Virus record (IMG/VR): IMGVR_UViG_3300035181_001402
Coordinates: 62,001 to 126,000 of that record
DNA from: a virus
Reading direction: 5' to 3' (one strand)
DNA: 64,000 bases
The notes beneath the pieces were generated by a model, which was not told the DNA's origin, did not search any database, and worked only from the letters and a program-made list of their open reading frames with translations. The position numbers and the translations under genes were made by a program. The number at the start of each line of letters is the position of its first letter. Position 1 is the first letter of the stretch. Positions 49,135 through 56,866 of this stretch are shown in pieces.

Positions 49135-49817
49135 AAGCAGGTCCCCTCGATGAACCATCCGCCGACCTTGCTCTCTGCCGTGCAGATGCTTCCGTGCTTG
49201 CAGAAGCCGAGGTCGGCCGGGTCACCCGAGCAGAGGAGCTTCCTCATCGGGTCGTTCCACTTCCCCTGGTAGAGCTTGTACCCGTTTGGGGAAGTATCCC
49301 CCGACCCGTAGCACCCGAGCACCGTGTAGTACCCGCCGCCAGGCTGCGGAACAGCACAGACGACGGGCACATGGGGCAGGCAGACTTCGTCGAGGCAGAC
49401 TCCGTCGGGACAGAGATCCCCATCCGTCGCGCAGAATCCGCCACCCGAAGACGAAGACGCCGAAACGGAGGTCGACGAGCTGGTATCGCTCGTCCCTCCG
49501 TCCATCCCACCCGTCGTCCCCATCTCACCCCCAGCTCCGCCGAGTCCAGACGTCCCTCCCGTGCCGCCCGTACCGGACGAGGTCTCGCTGGAGCCGCCCG
49601 TACCCGAGGAGCTGGAGCTGGACGACACGGAGACCGTGGTTCCACCTTCGCCGCCCGTGCCGGAGCTGGAGGAAGCCGAGGAGCTGGATGAAGTCGTCGA
49701 AGACGAGCTGGAGGCCGTCGAAGACGAGCTGGAGGTGGTGTCGGGCCACGGGACCGTGTAGTCCGTGCCGCAACCGAGGACAAAACCAGAGAGTATGACC
49801 AGAACGGTGTGCTTCAT
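49131..49817 (-). CDS. Ser/Gly-rich lipoprotein with Cys-rich C-terminus
   Basis: 228 residues. The signal ends in a lipobox (VLILSGFVLGC, with modified Cys16). A long Ser/Thr then Gly-rich linker (about 25-125) leads to a Cys-rich globular end (CATDGDLCPDGVCLDEVC ... CSGDPADLGFC). This architecture is characteristic of surface lipoproteins of Myxococcota. It should sit in the envelope, perhaps as a superinfection or receptor-masking factor; the role is unproven. Confidence 0.78.
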   Translation of the reverse strand: MKHTVLVILSGFVLGCGTDYTVPWPDTTSSSSSTASSSSSTTSSSSSASSSSGTGGEGGTTVSVSSSSSSSGTGGSSETSSGTGGTGGTSGLGGAGGEMGTTGGMDGGTSDTSSSTSVSASSSSGGGFCATDGDLCPDGVCLDEVCLPHVPVVCAVPQPGGGYYTVLGCYGSGDTSPNGYKLYQGKWNDPMRKLLCSGDPADLGFCKHGSICTAESKVGGWFIEGTCF

Positions 49818-49823
49818 GTAGCC

Positions 49824-49851
49824 TCTACAGTCCGACCTGGATTCGGATCAA
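49824..49851 (-). promoter_or_regulatory. TTGATC-N16-TGTAGA promoter for lipoprotein gene
   Basis: 16-base spacing on the minus strand; ATG 49817 is 6 bases after the -10 box. A divergent GGTGTAAG box for the 49873 gene lies just beside it. Confidence 0.75.
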
Positions 49852-49872
49852 CTGGTGTAAGTAAAAAAAGCC

Positions 49873-50355
49873 ATGCCCAAGCTCGACAAGAAACTCCGCC
49901 TGGAAGTCGCACAGACTGTGCTCGATGGAGGATCCGTCCTCTTTCTCACTCCGAACTCAGAAATGACTGACCGGGTTGCAGACCTCTTCAGGAAGGCGTT
50001 CGTGGAGAACGCCATGGAGGTGAAGGGCTGCGCGGAACTCACCGCCCGCAAGCTCATGAAGCCGGAAGGCGCAAATCCGAGCTATGTCCAGCTCGCGAAG
50101 GGCCCCGGCCACGCCTTCTTCCACCCGAACCAGGACATGACCGCCGACGAAGAAATCGGGAATCCGACCTTCGTTTACTGGCCGACCGAGGGCGGGGACT
50201 ACCAGAAGGTGCCCTACAACACATGGAAGAGGGAGCGGCGGGCTCACCTCTGGCGGCCGGTTCACCTGAAGGGGCAGCTCCTCTGGGAGGACACGCCGGC
50301 TGTTGTCGCGGGCCCGTTGAATGCTTGGGCCAAGATCCTGGAGGATGACCTGTGA
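49873..50355 (+). CDS. Unknown with C-terminal acidic tail
   Basis: 160 residues. The N-terminal half (LEVAQTVLDGGSVLFLT) is alpha/beta; a central HPNQDMTADEEIGN loop follows. It ends GPLNAWAKILEDDL, a clear example of the common tail. First gene of a coupled three-gene operon. Confidence 0.75.
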   Translation: MPKLDKKLRLEVAQTVLDGGSVLFLTPNSEMTDRVADLFRKAFVENAMEVKGCAELTARKLMKPEGANPSYVQLAKGPGHAFFHPNQDMTADEEIGNPTFVYWPTEGGDYQKVPYNTWKRERRAHLWRPVHLKGQLLWEDTPAVVAGPLNAWAKILEDDL

Positions 50356-50594
50356 CCCCAAGCGAGATGCGGCTGGCGGGCATCCTCCTGGAGATGGCGG
50401 CCGACGAGTTCGGCAATCACGGCTGCAACGACTTCAAGTTGCCACCGATGCCGGAGACAGCCGTGCGCGACCTCCTCACGGAGTACTACGCCCCGGATCC
50501 GATCCCTGACCTTCAAAAAAAGAGCCCCATCCTCAACGACGCGATCCTCATGTCGTTGATGGCCAAGAAGCTTCTGGTGTATGCCGGGCCATGA
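50352..50594 (+). CDS. Small helical protein, unrecognised
   Basis: GTG 50352 overlaps the previous stop (GTGA). 80 residues (TPSEMRLAGILLEMAADEF, CNDFKLP, MAKKLLVYAGP). The pattern is familiar from other phage small proteins without known function. Confidence 0.68.
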   Translation: MTPSEMRLAGILLEMAADEFGNHGCNDFKLPPMPETAVRDLLTEYYAPDPIPDLQKKSPILNDAILMSLMAKKLLVYAGP

Positions 50595-51016
50595 GCACGA
50601 CGGCTTGGGACCTGATCCTCAACGACTTCGATGAGATCGAAGAACGGATCACGGCGGCCTGCCTCGCCTGCAAAGCCCGCGGCATCATCGTCCAGTCCGG
50701 CGACTGGGGCGTCACCTATGACGAAGACTCCCACGTGTGGGTACAAGGCACACCATGGAGATCGAACCCAGGACTTCCTGTGAATCTCCTCGGCGCCTTG
50801 ATTCTCAACGAGAATCAAGGCGCCGAGACCTACATCTACGAAATGCGGGTTAGGTATGCTCCCACCGCCACGGTAAGCAGGCTCCTCGGCGTCGGGGTCG
50901 CCGGGACTATCTCATTCTTCGCGGGGTGCGATGCAGCTAGATTCCCTTCCGAGGGAACCCGGACTGCCTATGACCTCGGACAGCGGTTGGCAACAGAGAT
51001 TTCGCATCCTCTGTGA
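50591..51016 (+). CDS. Unknown with N-terminal AWDLILND motif
   Basis: ATG 50591 overlaps the previous stop (ATGA). 141 residues. It begins MSTTAWDLILNDFDEIEE, the tail motif placed at the N-terminus. An 18-bp perfect inverted repeat lies at 50789-50827 in the coding sequence. Function unknown. Confidence 0.65.
   Translation: MSTTAWDLILNDFDEIEERITAACLACKARGIIVQSGDWGVTYDEDSHVWVQGTPWRSNPGLPVNLLGALILNENQGAETYIYEMRVRYAPTATVSRLLGVGVAGTISFFAGCDAARFPSEGTRTAYDLGQRLATEISHPL
50789..50827. repeat. 18-bp perfect inverted repeat inside a gene
   Basis: CTCGGCGCCTTGATTCTC (50789-50806) and its exact complement (50810-50827) are separated by only AAC. It encodes LGALILNENQGAE. Such a tight perfect fold-back in coding sequence is unexpected. 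Confidence 0.9.
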
Positions 51017-51059
51017 AATCTCTGAATGTCCGGGATAATTTCTGGTGTACTACGGAAGT

Positions 51060-51353
51060 ATGACCGACCTCACTTCGATTCCGACCGCGACCGCAACTGC
51101 AACCCCGAAGCGCACCAAGCGCTCGGCCAAGAAGACCGTGGCCAAGAAGACCGTGGACACCACCATCAACGCCGTGGCTGCGTGGGCGACCACCAAGGCC
51201 AAGGCCAAGAAGGGTGACCGCGCCATGTTCGAAGCCGCCGCCGGCTTACTCAACCAGCTCGCCAGCGCTCAGGCTGCGCTCCTCGCGAACCTCAGCCCCA
51301 GCGTGCTGAAGGCCGTCAAGGACCGCCTCGCTTCGCTCCCCTACGGGAAGTGA
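51060..51353 (+). CDS. Basic Lys/Ala/Thr-rich protein
   Basis: 97 residues. The N-terminal 55 are rich in Lys, Ala and Thr (KRTKRSAKKTVAKKTV, TKAKAKKGD), like the tail of histone H1-type proteins, so DNA or RNA binding is likely. The C-terminal half is helical. GGTGTACT lies 8 bases before the ATG. Confidence 0.7.
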   Translation: MTDLTSIPTATATATPKRTKRSAKKTVAKKTVDTTINAVAAWATTKAKAKKGDRAMFEAAAGLLNQLASAQAALLANLSPSVLKAVKDRLASLPYGK

Positions 51354-51357
51354 ACGC

Positions 51358-51396
51358 AAAAAAGCCCCCGGAGCATCTCGCTCCGGGGGCTTTTTT
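51358..51396. terminator. Bidirectional rho-independent terminator
   Basis: AAAAAAGCCCCCGGAGC and GCTCCGGGGGCTTTTTT form a 17-bp inverted repeat with a 5-base loop between convergent genes; T-runs lie on both strands. Confidence 0.92.
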
Positions 51397-51400
51397 CGTT

Positions 51401-52249
51401 TCAGCCGGCCTTCTTCCAGCCATCCTCAGTCAGCGTGACCCGGAAGGTCCCCCGCGGGTTGTCCTTCGAGGTCCCGTTGTCCCTCTCGTTCAGCCAGAAC
51501 CGGATGCCCAGCCCCGGCTTCTGGTGAAGAAGCCAGACGAAGCAGACCCCGCCACCATTCTCCAGCTCGCGAGAGACGACCATCGGACGACCGTCGCGGT
51601 GGACCAGGATGCGCTCATCCGCGTCCTTGATGCGACGGAGGTTGTTGACCGTGCAGTTCGAGTTCCTCGTGCAACCCGCCCGCTTCGCCGAGTGAATGAC
51701 CGCCGTACCGACGACCGTGTAGTACTTCCCGTCGTGACGGAGAGTATCGATGAAGGGGTGCTTCAACCCCTTCGCGAAACGGTCTGCCGTTTCCTCCAGA
51801 GCCACCTGAAGGCCATCCTTCAGGGCAGCCGGAGCGGCATCGTTCACGTCCTCCAAAAGGAGGTCCATGTCCGCCGGATCGAGCGCGAGATTCACGCCCG
51901 GGTTCGAGGGCGGAGTCTTCTCCTCCTTCCCCTGAAGGAAGTTCCGAAGAGCCTCTTCCGTCTTGGAACGGACAGCCTCCGGAAGCTTGAGCGCCTCGAT
52001 CGGAACCTCCTTGTGAAGATCCAGAACCGGCGCCTGTTCCGTGACGGGGAAGAGCCTGGATAGTATCGTCCAGGCGTGGCGGTTCGTCTCCGCCGGGTAC
52101 TGCTTGCCCATCGGCTCCGACATCAGCCGCTCCAGGAACTTGGTCCGCACCGCGTCCACCTTGTCGGGCCGGAGAGCGCCCTCCGAAGCGAGAACCGCCG
52201 TGAGGGTCTGGAGTAGAAACGAGTTCGAGCCTTCCTTGATCTTCGCCAT
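51401..52249 (-). CDS. Unknown protein with C-terminal domain
   Basis: 282 residues. The N-terminal part is helical (FLLQTLTAVLASEGALR); the C-terminal part has GKYYTVVGTAVIHSAKRAG, RILVHRDGRPMVV and GVCFVWLLHQKPGLGI, a beta-rich domain. No family recognised. It has a long leader with a hairpin (about 52293-52320) from a GGTGTAGA box near 52345. Confidence 0.7.
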   Translation of the reverse strand: MAKIKEGSNSFLLQTLTAVLASEGALRPDKVDAVRTKFLERLMSEPMGKQYPAETNRHAWTILSRLFPVTEQAPVLDLHKEVPIEALKLPEAVRSKTEEALRNFLQGKEEKTPPSNPGVNLALDPADMDLLLEDVNDAAPAALKDGLQVALEETADRFAKGLKHPFIDTLRHDGKYYTVVGTAVIHSAKRAGCTRNSNCTVNNLRRIKDADERILVHRDGRPMVVSRELENGGGVCFVWLLHQKPGLGIRFWLNERDNGTSKDNPRGTFRVTLTEDGWKKAG

Positions 52250-52375
52250 GACACACCTCTGTGTGAGTGTTTCGACCCTCGGTCCTCCACTGAGGACTCC
52301 GAGGGAGACAGAGACTCCTCTGAGCCCCGGTCGTATACCCACTCTACACCAGAGATATCGTGTCTCGGACAGAAA
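52250..52375 (-). promoter_or_regulatory. Leader with imperfect hairpin
   Basis: Reading minus, a CTGGTGTAGAG box near 52345 is followed by about 95 bases with CCCTCGGAGTCCTC and GAGGACCGAGGG pairing (two-base bulge), then the ATG. A leader of this length is rare in the window and may regulate the gene. Confidence 0.5.
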
Positions 52376-52738
52376 TCAGAAGTCTTCGTCTTCTTTCATC
52401 AGACGCTCATGCCACGTCCGAACACTCGGCACCGAAGACGGCCCATAGTGCTTATAGTCGATGTGGCTCACGAATTTGCGAATGAGCTGGGGTTGCCCCA
52501 TCGCCCATCGAGCGGGATACAGAACATTGAGCCCTTGGACTTCATGGGTGTGAGGCCGGCTATACCCGTCTCGGAAGCAGACAGTCATTTCAGACTGAGC
52601 ACTGTTTGGGGGTGAATAGACATGCACCTCTTGAACATGCTCGTCGCTTCTCAAGACTGATTGAAAGTGACGGAAACGAGTGAACTCCTCGGAGTTCGAG
52701 GTGGGGAATCTCAGATCCCAAATAACCAGGTCAGGCAT
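52376..52738 (-). CDS. Unknown with C-terminal acidic tail
   Basis: 120 residues from ATG 52738 (MPDLVIWDLRFPTSNSE). The mid part (VHVYSPPNSAQSEMTVCF, GYSRPHTHEVQG) is beta-rich. It ends VRTWHERLMKEDEDF, the common tail. Coupled to the gene at 52740-53129. Confidence 0.72.
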   Translation of the reverse strand: MPDLVIWDLRFPTSNSEEFTRFRHFQSVLRSDEHVQEVHVYSPPNSAQSEMTVCFRDGYSRPHTHEVQGLNVLYPARWAMGQPQLIRKFVSHIDYKHYGPSSVPSVRTWHERLMKEDEDF

Positions 52739-52739
52739 A

Positions 52740-53129
52740 TCAATCCTCCAGGATGGCATCCCAGGCCGTGGGATGCTTCAAAGGCGACCATTCCAAACAG
52801 AAGTCATCCCAAGACGAAATCCTGAATTGTTTCGAGTCGTCCCGGCGGTAAGACAGCCAGCCCTTTTTGATGGTCACGACGGAGACCATATTTCGGAAGT
52901 GTGTGGGATCCTTGTCCACGAACACCGCGTCATGGTGTACCCAATGAGGGACCAGCGTGCCCCCTTCTCTCGGTTTGAACGGGGCCCAGCCAAGCTCGAT
53001 CTTCTCGAATGAGGTGTCTACGGATTCGCCCACCGCCAGAAGCCAGATACCATCCGCAGAAAGAGCGACCACTTCAGCCCAGTAGGCGGGTCCTTCAAGC
53101 TCCAGCCAATCCCCAATTTCGTAGGCCAT
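52740..53129 (-). CDS. Unknown with C-terminal acidic tail
   Basis: 129 residues (MAYEIGDWLELEGPAYW..., end KHPTAWDAILED). The N-terminal part looks like a small barrel; the end is the common tail. GGTGTAAT lies 9 bases before the ATG, back to back with the divergent 53147 gene. Confidence 0.72.
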   Translation of the reverse strand: MAYEIGDWLELEGPAYWAEVVALSADGIWLLAVGESVDTSFEKIELGWAPFKPREGGTLVPHWVHHDAVFVDKDPTHFRNMVSVVTIKKGWLSYRRDDSKQFRISSWDDFCLEWSPLKHPTAWDAILED

Positions 53130-53146
53130 CCCCAAGAGATTACACC

Positions 53147-53473
53147 ATGAAGTGGAACGTCGACAAAGCCCTGACGGAATTGGCGAAGTGGGCAAGCGAT
53201 CGGGACACCTTGGCGGGCATCTCGCAGGTCTACGTGGACGCTTCGAGGGCGACAGAGGTTGGGGTGCATCCGACCCCGCCCGAGACGCAGCGGGGTGTCT
53301 GCTTCGTCTGGAAGGTATATCTCCTCGCCGGGATGAACATCCACAGCTTCTACGGCCGGACGATCCAGGAGGCCTACCACAAGGCTCGCCGGATGCTGAG
53401 GCCGCCGGTCGGCAAGTCGACCAAGAAGAAGGTTGATCGGTTCAAACGCCGTCGTGTAGGACACGAGCAATGA
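53147..53473 (+). CDS. Unknown small protein
   Basis: 108 residues (MKWNVDKALTELAKWAS..., end RFKRRRVGHEQ). A central GVCFVWKVYLLAGMNIH beta hairpin and a basic C-terminus suggest nucleic-acid contact, unproven. Only 17 bases separate it from the divergent gene. Confidence 0.68.
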   Translation: MKWNVDKALTELAKWASDRDTLAGISQVYVDASRATEVGVHPTPPETQRGVCFVWKVYLLAGMNIHSFYGRTIQEAYHKARRMLRPPVGKSTKKKVDRFKRRRVGHEQ

Positions 53474-53707
53474 GCGAACCCGAAACGAAAGCCGAAAAAG
53501 AACCCGCTTGCATGGCCATTTCGTGGGCCATCAACCCCTACATCGTCACCCTTGCGGTCCGGGGGGATGGTGGTGTACGTCACAAAAAGCGTGGGGACCC
53601 ACGCTCACCACAAGTACATCGGGACCTTCGGAGCCCCCGACGAAACAGCGGAGATGGAACATCTCCGCGGCTTCCGGGATCTGATCCAGAGGAAGTTCGC
53701 GAAATGA
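53470..53707 (+). CDS. Small protein, frame broken at a G run
   Basis: ATG 53470 overlaps the previous stop. It reads SEPETKAEKEPACMAISW and NPYIVTLAVR up to a run of six G at 53561-53566. The protein-like reading then continues in another frame, MVVYVTKSVGTHAHHKYI to FRDLIQRKFAK, with stop 53705. One G fewer joins the parts. Alternatively ATG 53567 starts a separate gene. Confidence 0.55.
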
Positions 53708-53907
53708 AAGAGAAAAAGCCCCCCATCTCTCTGAAGGCTGTCCGCAAGGCGTGCAGCTTGCCGGAGAACGTCGCAAGCGTCGCCTGGTGGAGCAACATGT
53801 TCCACGTCTGGTGGTACAAGCCTATCGACGTCAGGAAGGCACAGGAGCGTCTGAACAAGCTCCTGGACGACAAGGGAGTGCATGATGGGCGTTGCCCTAC
53901 GCTCTGA
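53704..53907 (+). CDS. Small protein, unrecognised
   Basis: ATG 53704 overlaps the previous stop (ATGA). 67 residues (MKEKKPPISLKAVRKAC..., VAWWSNMFHVWWYKPID, end VHDGRCPTL). Trp-rich centre. Function unknown. Confidence 0.62.
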   Translation: MKEKKPPISLKAVRKACSLPENVASVAWWSNMFHVWWYKPIDVRKAQERLNKLLDDKGVHDGRCPTL

Positions 53908-53981
53908 GTACCCTTGTTGGGGATCGTCCCGCCTTCACGGTCGACGACGTCTACACGCCTCCCATGCACATCCTGGAGTAA
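53882..53981 (+). pseudogene. Possible tiny gene with a frame change
   Basis: ATG 53882/53885 begins a short frame (MMGVAL), while the protein-like reading YALSTLVGDRPAFTVDD and VYTPPMHILE ends at TAA 53979 in another frame. One C fewer in GCCCTAC would join them. Weak evidence only. Confidence 0.35.
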
Positions 53982-54153
53982 GAATCTTGGGTACGCGAGC
54001 CTGAATCCCTATATGGTCAAGACTCGCGTACGTCGTCCGGTGGACCTTCCCAGTAATGGGTGAGCTACGATGCTCTTGAGCCATTCGACCGCGGAATCAA
54101 CAGCGGGCAAACCCGGCGGGCGTGGTGGAAAGCCACGCCACTTTTACTTTTAG
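53982..54153. other. Unresolved gap before 54154 gene
   Basis: About 170 bases. It holds a short frame MVKTRVRRPVDLPSNG (ATG about 54013, stop 54058), a second frame with SYDALEPFDRGINSGQ after it, and a 27-codon frame MLLSHSTAESTAGK ending at the TTTTAG before 54154. One base more in the GGG near 54060 would join the first two. No clear call is possible. Confidence 0.35.
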
Positions 54154-54474
54154 ATGAGCGCATGTATGTCTTCTCCGACCTCCGAACGCGTCCTCGCCCG
54201 ATTTCTCCAGGCCTCTGAAGCCATCCCCAAGGGGACGCAGTTCGAGGTTGTGATGAAGCACGGGGATTGGTGGTCCGAGATGCGCAAAGGCAGCATCTTG
54301 GTTGCTCAGGACGCTGGGACCTTCGGAGCCCCCTTGACCTTCAAGGAGCGAGGGGACAGCCACGGGAGCGGGTTCCCCATGACCCCGACGAAGGTCAAAG
54401 ACAAGATCCGCTTGGTGGGCAAGCCCTACGGCGGGAAGCCCCGCGACCTCACCGTCACCATGAAGACCCCCTAG
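54154..54474 (+). CDS. Unknown with N-terminal LARF motif
   Basis: 106 residues. MSACMSSPTSERVLARF resembles the SERILARF and AHRVLARF motifs of the topoisomerase and peptidase at the left end, 50 kb away. A beta-rich body follows (FEVVMKHGDWWSEMRKG, FPMTPTKVKDKIRLVG). TAG shared with the opposing gene in CTAG. Confidence 0.7.
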   Translation: MSACMSSPTSERVLARFLQASEAIPKGTQFEVVMKHGDWWSEMRKGSILVAQDAGTFGAPLTFKERGDSHGSGFPMTPTKVKDKIRLVGKPYGGKPRDLTVTMKTP

Positions 54475-54731
54475 AAGTCTTCGTCGAGCCTCTCCCACCA
54501 CGTTGGGTACGTGGGCTCAGGCCCAAGCGAGGGATCCCGAGCAGGATACCTACAGGTTGGGAGCTGCATTGAACCTATCTCAAATGGGAAGTAGGTTCTT
54601 TGCCATTTCGAACAGCGCTTGCAGATATAAACACCCGACAAGTGTCCAATTAGATTTGGGCGCGAATCTATGTGCTTCGTTCTGGTAGGATCCGACTCAA
54701 ATAGGTGACCGGCGTTATACGTCGTCGCCAT
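54471..54731 (-). CDS. Zinc-site protein with acidic tail
   Basis: 86 residues (MATTYNAGHLFESDPTR). CKRCSKWQRTYF with a later Cys forms part of a zinc site. It ends TYPTWWERLDEDF, the common tail. AT-richer than its surroundings. It overlaps the preceding gene by 17 bases. Confidence 0.72.
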   Translation of the reverse strand: MATTYNAGHLFESDPTRTKHIDSRPNLIGHLSGVYICKRCSKWQRTYFPFEIGSMQLPTCRYPARDPSLGPEPTYPTWWERLDEDF

Positions 54732-55107
54732 CGAGATGCTCCCAGACCGTAGGGTTTGAAGCGTTCTCGGCCAATCGTTTTGCCTGCTCGCGGTCTCGCT
54801 CTGACAGCACTTCGCCAAGCAGGCTGTTCAGAGTGTGGGTGTCCCGCAGTTCTCGTGCTTGGGCGCGATGATCGACCACCTCTGCGCGGGCTACATCCCT
54901 CTGTCGAATGACCTTCCGAAGAATCTCGACTGACGTTTCATCGGAGTCATCGGCATATCCCGAGAGAATGCTCCGAAGCTGTGCGAGAACACGCTGGTCC
55001 TCCGTCTCTTGTCGCCGCTCGCGAACGAGGGTAATGAGCTTCGGGGCCCCGAATGCTATCGAGATGAAAAGCACTGCAAGGCTAAGGAAGGCAATGAAAG
55101 AGATCAT
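54715..55107 (-). CDS. Membrane-anchored helical protein with tail
   Basis: 130 residues: an N-terminal membrane segment (MISFIAFLSLAVLFISIAF), a long coiled coil, and the end SNPTVWEHLDGDDV. The anchor and exposed tail on one protein suggest the tail faces the cytoplasm. Start ATG overlaps the upstream stop (ATGA). Confidence 0.75.
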   Translation of the reverse strand: MISFIAFLSLAVLFISIAFGAPKLITLVRERRQETEDQRVLAQLRSILSGYADDSDETSVEILRKVIRQRDVARAEVVDHRAQARELRDTHTLNSLLGEVLSERDREQAKRLAENASNPTVWEHLDGDDV

Positions 55108-55502
55108 CCGATTTCCTCTTCATCCGAGAGCAGGGCCGCAGCTCCCGCCGGCTGTGCAGCTTTCGGCAGGGGTGCGAAGATAAGACCGTTACCCCACGAA
55201 AGCATCCCTTCGAAAGGGGCACAAGCCGAGGTAGAGAACCAGGAGGCCTTCAACGCCTTCAACACATCCTCGGTATCTCGCAGAACATGCGAAGCAACGT
55301 TGCCTTCAACATCAGGGCGCATCGGCAGTTCTTTGCTTCTCTGAACCTTCAACGCGAGGTGGGAAGAGAACTCATTCCTGTTGAGTGGGGAACTATTGGG
55401 TTTCGCGGACCCGACAGTGTACCCAAGCTCGACGAGCTTGGAGATGATGGCTTGAGCGTGATCACCACAGAGCAGGGTCACCCAAATGAACACGGTGTAC
55501 AT
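55104..55502 (-). CDS. Small protein with LLSDEEEIG tail
   Basis: 132 residues from ATG 55502 (MYTVFIWVTLLCGDHAQAI), which follows the microprotein stop by one base. The body is alpha/beta. The end AALLSDEEEIG is the same as that of the upstream microprotein, at DNA level too. Confidence 0.7.
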   Translation of the reverse strand: MYTVFIWVTLLCGDHAQAIISKLVELGYTVGSAKPNSSPLNRNEFSSHLALKVQRSKELPMRPDVEGNVASHVLRDTEDVLKALKASWFSTSACAPFEGMLSWGNGLIFAPLPKAAQPAGAAALLSDEEEIG

Positions 55503-55503
55503 G

Positions 55504-55608
55504 TCAACCGATCTCCTCTTCATCCGAGAGCAGTGAGTAGGGGCACCCAGAGCTGCGCGTAGCCTCCAAAAGATGAAGGGCTGTCCCACAAGCGGGACAG
55601 CCCTTCAT
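55504..55608 (-). CDS. 34-residue zinc-ribbon microprotein with LLSDEEEIG tail
   Basis: ATG 55608 follows GGTGTA directly. It reads MKGCPACGTALHLLEA, TRSSGCPYSLLSDEEEIG and stops at 55504. CPAC and a later Cys suggest a minimal zinc site joined straight to the tail. The start codon lies in a 15-bp hairpin arm. It is coupled to the next gene, which has the same nine C-terminal residues. Confidence 0.55.
   Translation of the reverse strand: MKGCPACGTALHLLEATRSSGCPYSLLSDEEEIG
55573..55608. repeat. 15-bp perfect inverted repeat covering a start codon
   Basis: ATGAAGGGCTGTCCC (55573-55587) and its exact complement (55594-55608) are separated by ACAAGC. On the minus strand the first arm contains the microprotein ATG. 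It also lies just after the 55634-56860 gene and may act as its terminator. Confidence 0.85.
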
Positions 55609-55633
55609 TACACCTCAACCCGCGCGAACCTGC

Positions 55634-56860
55634 CTACCAGTCGGAGCCGCCACCGCTGGAGTCCGAGCTGGAGGACGAATCCGAGCTGGAGGTGTCCGAG
55701 CTACCCGAGTCGTAGCTCGGGGGGTCGTAAGTGGGCGCCTCGAACGAGCTGCCCCGCCCTCCGACCGCGGAGGGCGGGGCAGCTGGCTCCGGAGTCGAGG
55801 ACCAGTTCGAGGAGCCCCCACCCGCATCGTAGCTCGAAGAACCCCCCGTGCTGGGCTCGTAGCTCGGCGTGGGCTCGTAGCTGTGACGGTGGGTCGGAAC
55901 CTCCCGCTCGATGTACACGTCACGCTCGATGACGCGGTCGTGGTTCCGGTTCAGGGACTCGCCGATGAGCATACCCGTGAGCAGGTCGTTGCCGTTCGAG
56001 CCGTAGTTGCCCCCGTACCCACCGCCACCGTTGTTGATGATCGTCGTGGAACTCGATGCAGCGGGAGCCGGAGCCGGCTGGACGTAGGTGGAAGCGGGGA
56101 CCCGGCGAGGGATGTGAGTGCTCACCACGTTGTAGTCACCCCGACCGATGCCGCCCGTCGTCGCCCTGGCGGACCCTGCTGAGGCACTGGCCGTCGCCGT
56201 GGACTTCCGAACACCCTCGGCCCATGCCTCGTTGTTGATGTTCTGCGAGCGCATCTCCTGAGCTTCCTCACGGGTCTCGTTCAGCACGGCCTGGTAGCGG
56301 GCCTGATCCGCCTGCGACTTGCGGTACAGGTAGATGGCGAACCAGACGAGCGAGCCGACACCGAGGAAGATGAGAGCCCAGCCGCCGAAGCCGAGGCCTT
56401 CATGCACGACGATCGGGGGCGGGGGAGCAAGAGTCCCGCTGGTCGTCCGAGTCGAGACATCCGCACGGGCTCCGATGGCTGTGAGGCCTCCGACCCAGTT
56501 CTTCTCGCGGAAGGCAGGATTGCCCGCGGCGAAGATCGAGTCCTGATCGAGGGCTTTCACCGGGACGCCGACACCGAACCGGACGATCGTCGAGTGGTGA
56601 TCCGGATCGAGCGCGATGACGATGACGTTGGGCGAGTCCACCCAGGCTTTGGCCGCGCTGACGAGCGCTTCCTTGGCGGGCGAGACCCGGATGAGTACGT
56701 GGGTCTCGAAGGACCAGCTCGACCCTCTGGCCTGGAGGGTCGCGACGTCGGCCGACGAGAGCAGATGCGCGTCATCTCTGACGACGACTCGTCCAGCCAT
56801 GGCGGACAGGGCCCAGAAGAAGACGGCGAATGCGAGAGGGAATGCTGAGAGTTTTTTCAT
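55634..56860 (-). CDS. Secreted/membrane TPM-domain-like protein
   Basis: 408 residues: signal peptide (AFPLAFAVFFWALSAMAG), a domain like TPM/YgcG (RVVVRDDAHLLSSADVATL ... DPDHHSTIVRFGVGVP), a membrane segment (WALIFLGVGSLVWFAIYLY, about 160-178), and a long Ser/Gly/Tyr-rich cytoplasmic end. TPM proteins act in the periplasm; the function in phages is unknown. Confidence 0.78.
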   Translation of the reverse strand: MKKLSAFPLAFAVFFWALSAMAGRVVVRDDAHLLSSADVATLQARGSSWSFETHVLIRVSPAKEALVSAAKAWVDSPNVIVIALDPDHHSTIVRFGVGVPVKALDQDSIFAAGNPAFREKNWVGGLTAIGARADVSTRTTSGTLAPPPPIVVHEGLGFGGWALIFLGVGSLVWFAIYLYRKSQADQARYQAVLNETREEAQEMRSQNINNEAWAEGVRKSTATASASAGSARATTGGIGRGDYNVVSTHIPRRVPASTYVQPAPAPAASSSTTIINNGGGGYGGNYGSNGNDLLTGMLIGESLNRNHDRVIERDVYIEREVPTHRHSYEPTPSYEPSTGGSSSYDAGGGSSNWSSTPEPAAPPSAVGGRGSSFEAPTYDPPSYDSGSSDTSSSDSSSSSDSSGGGSDW

Positions 56861-56866
56861 GTCTCC

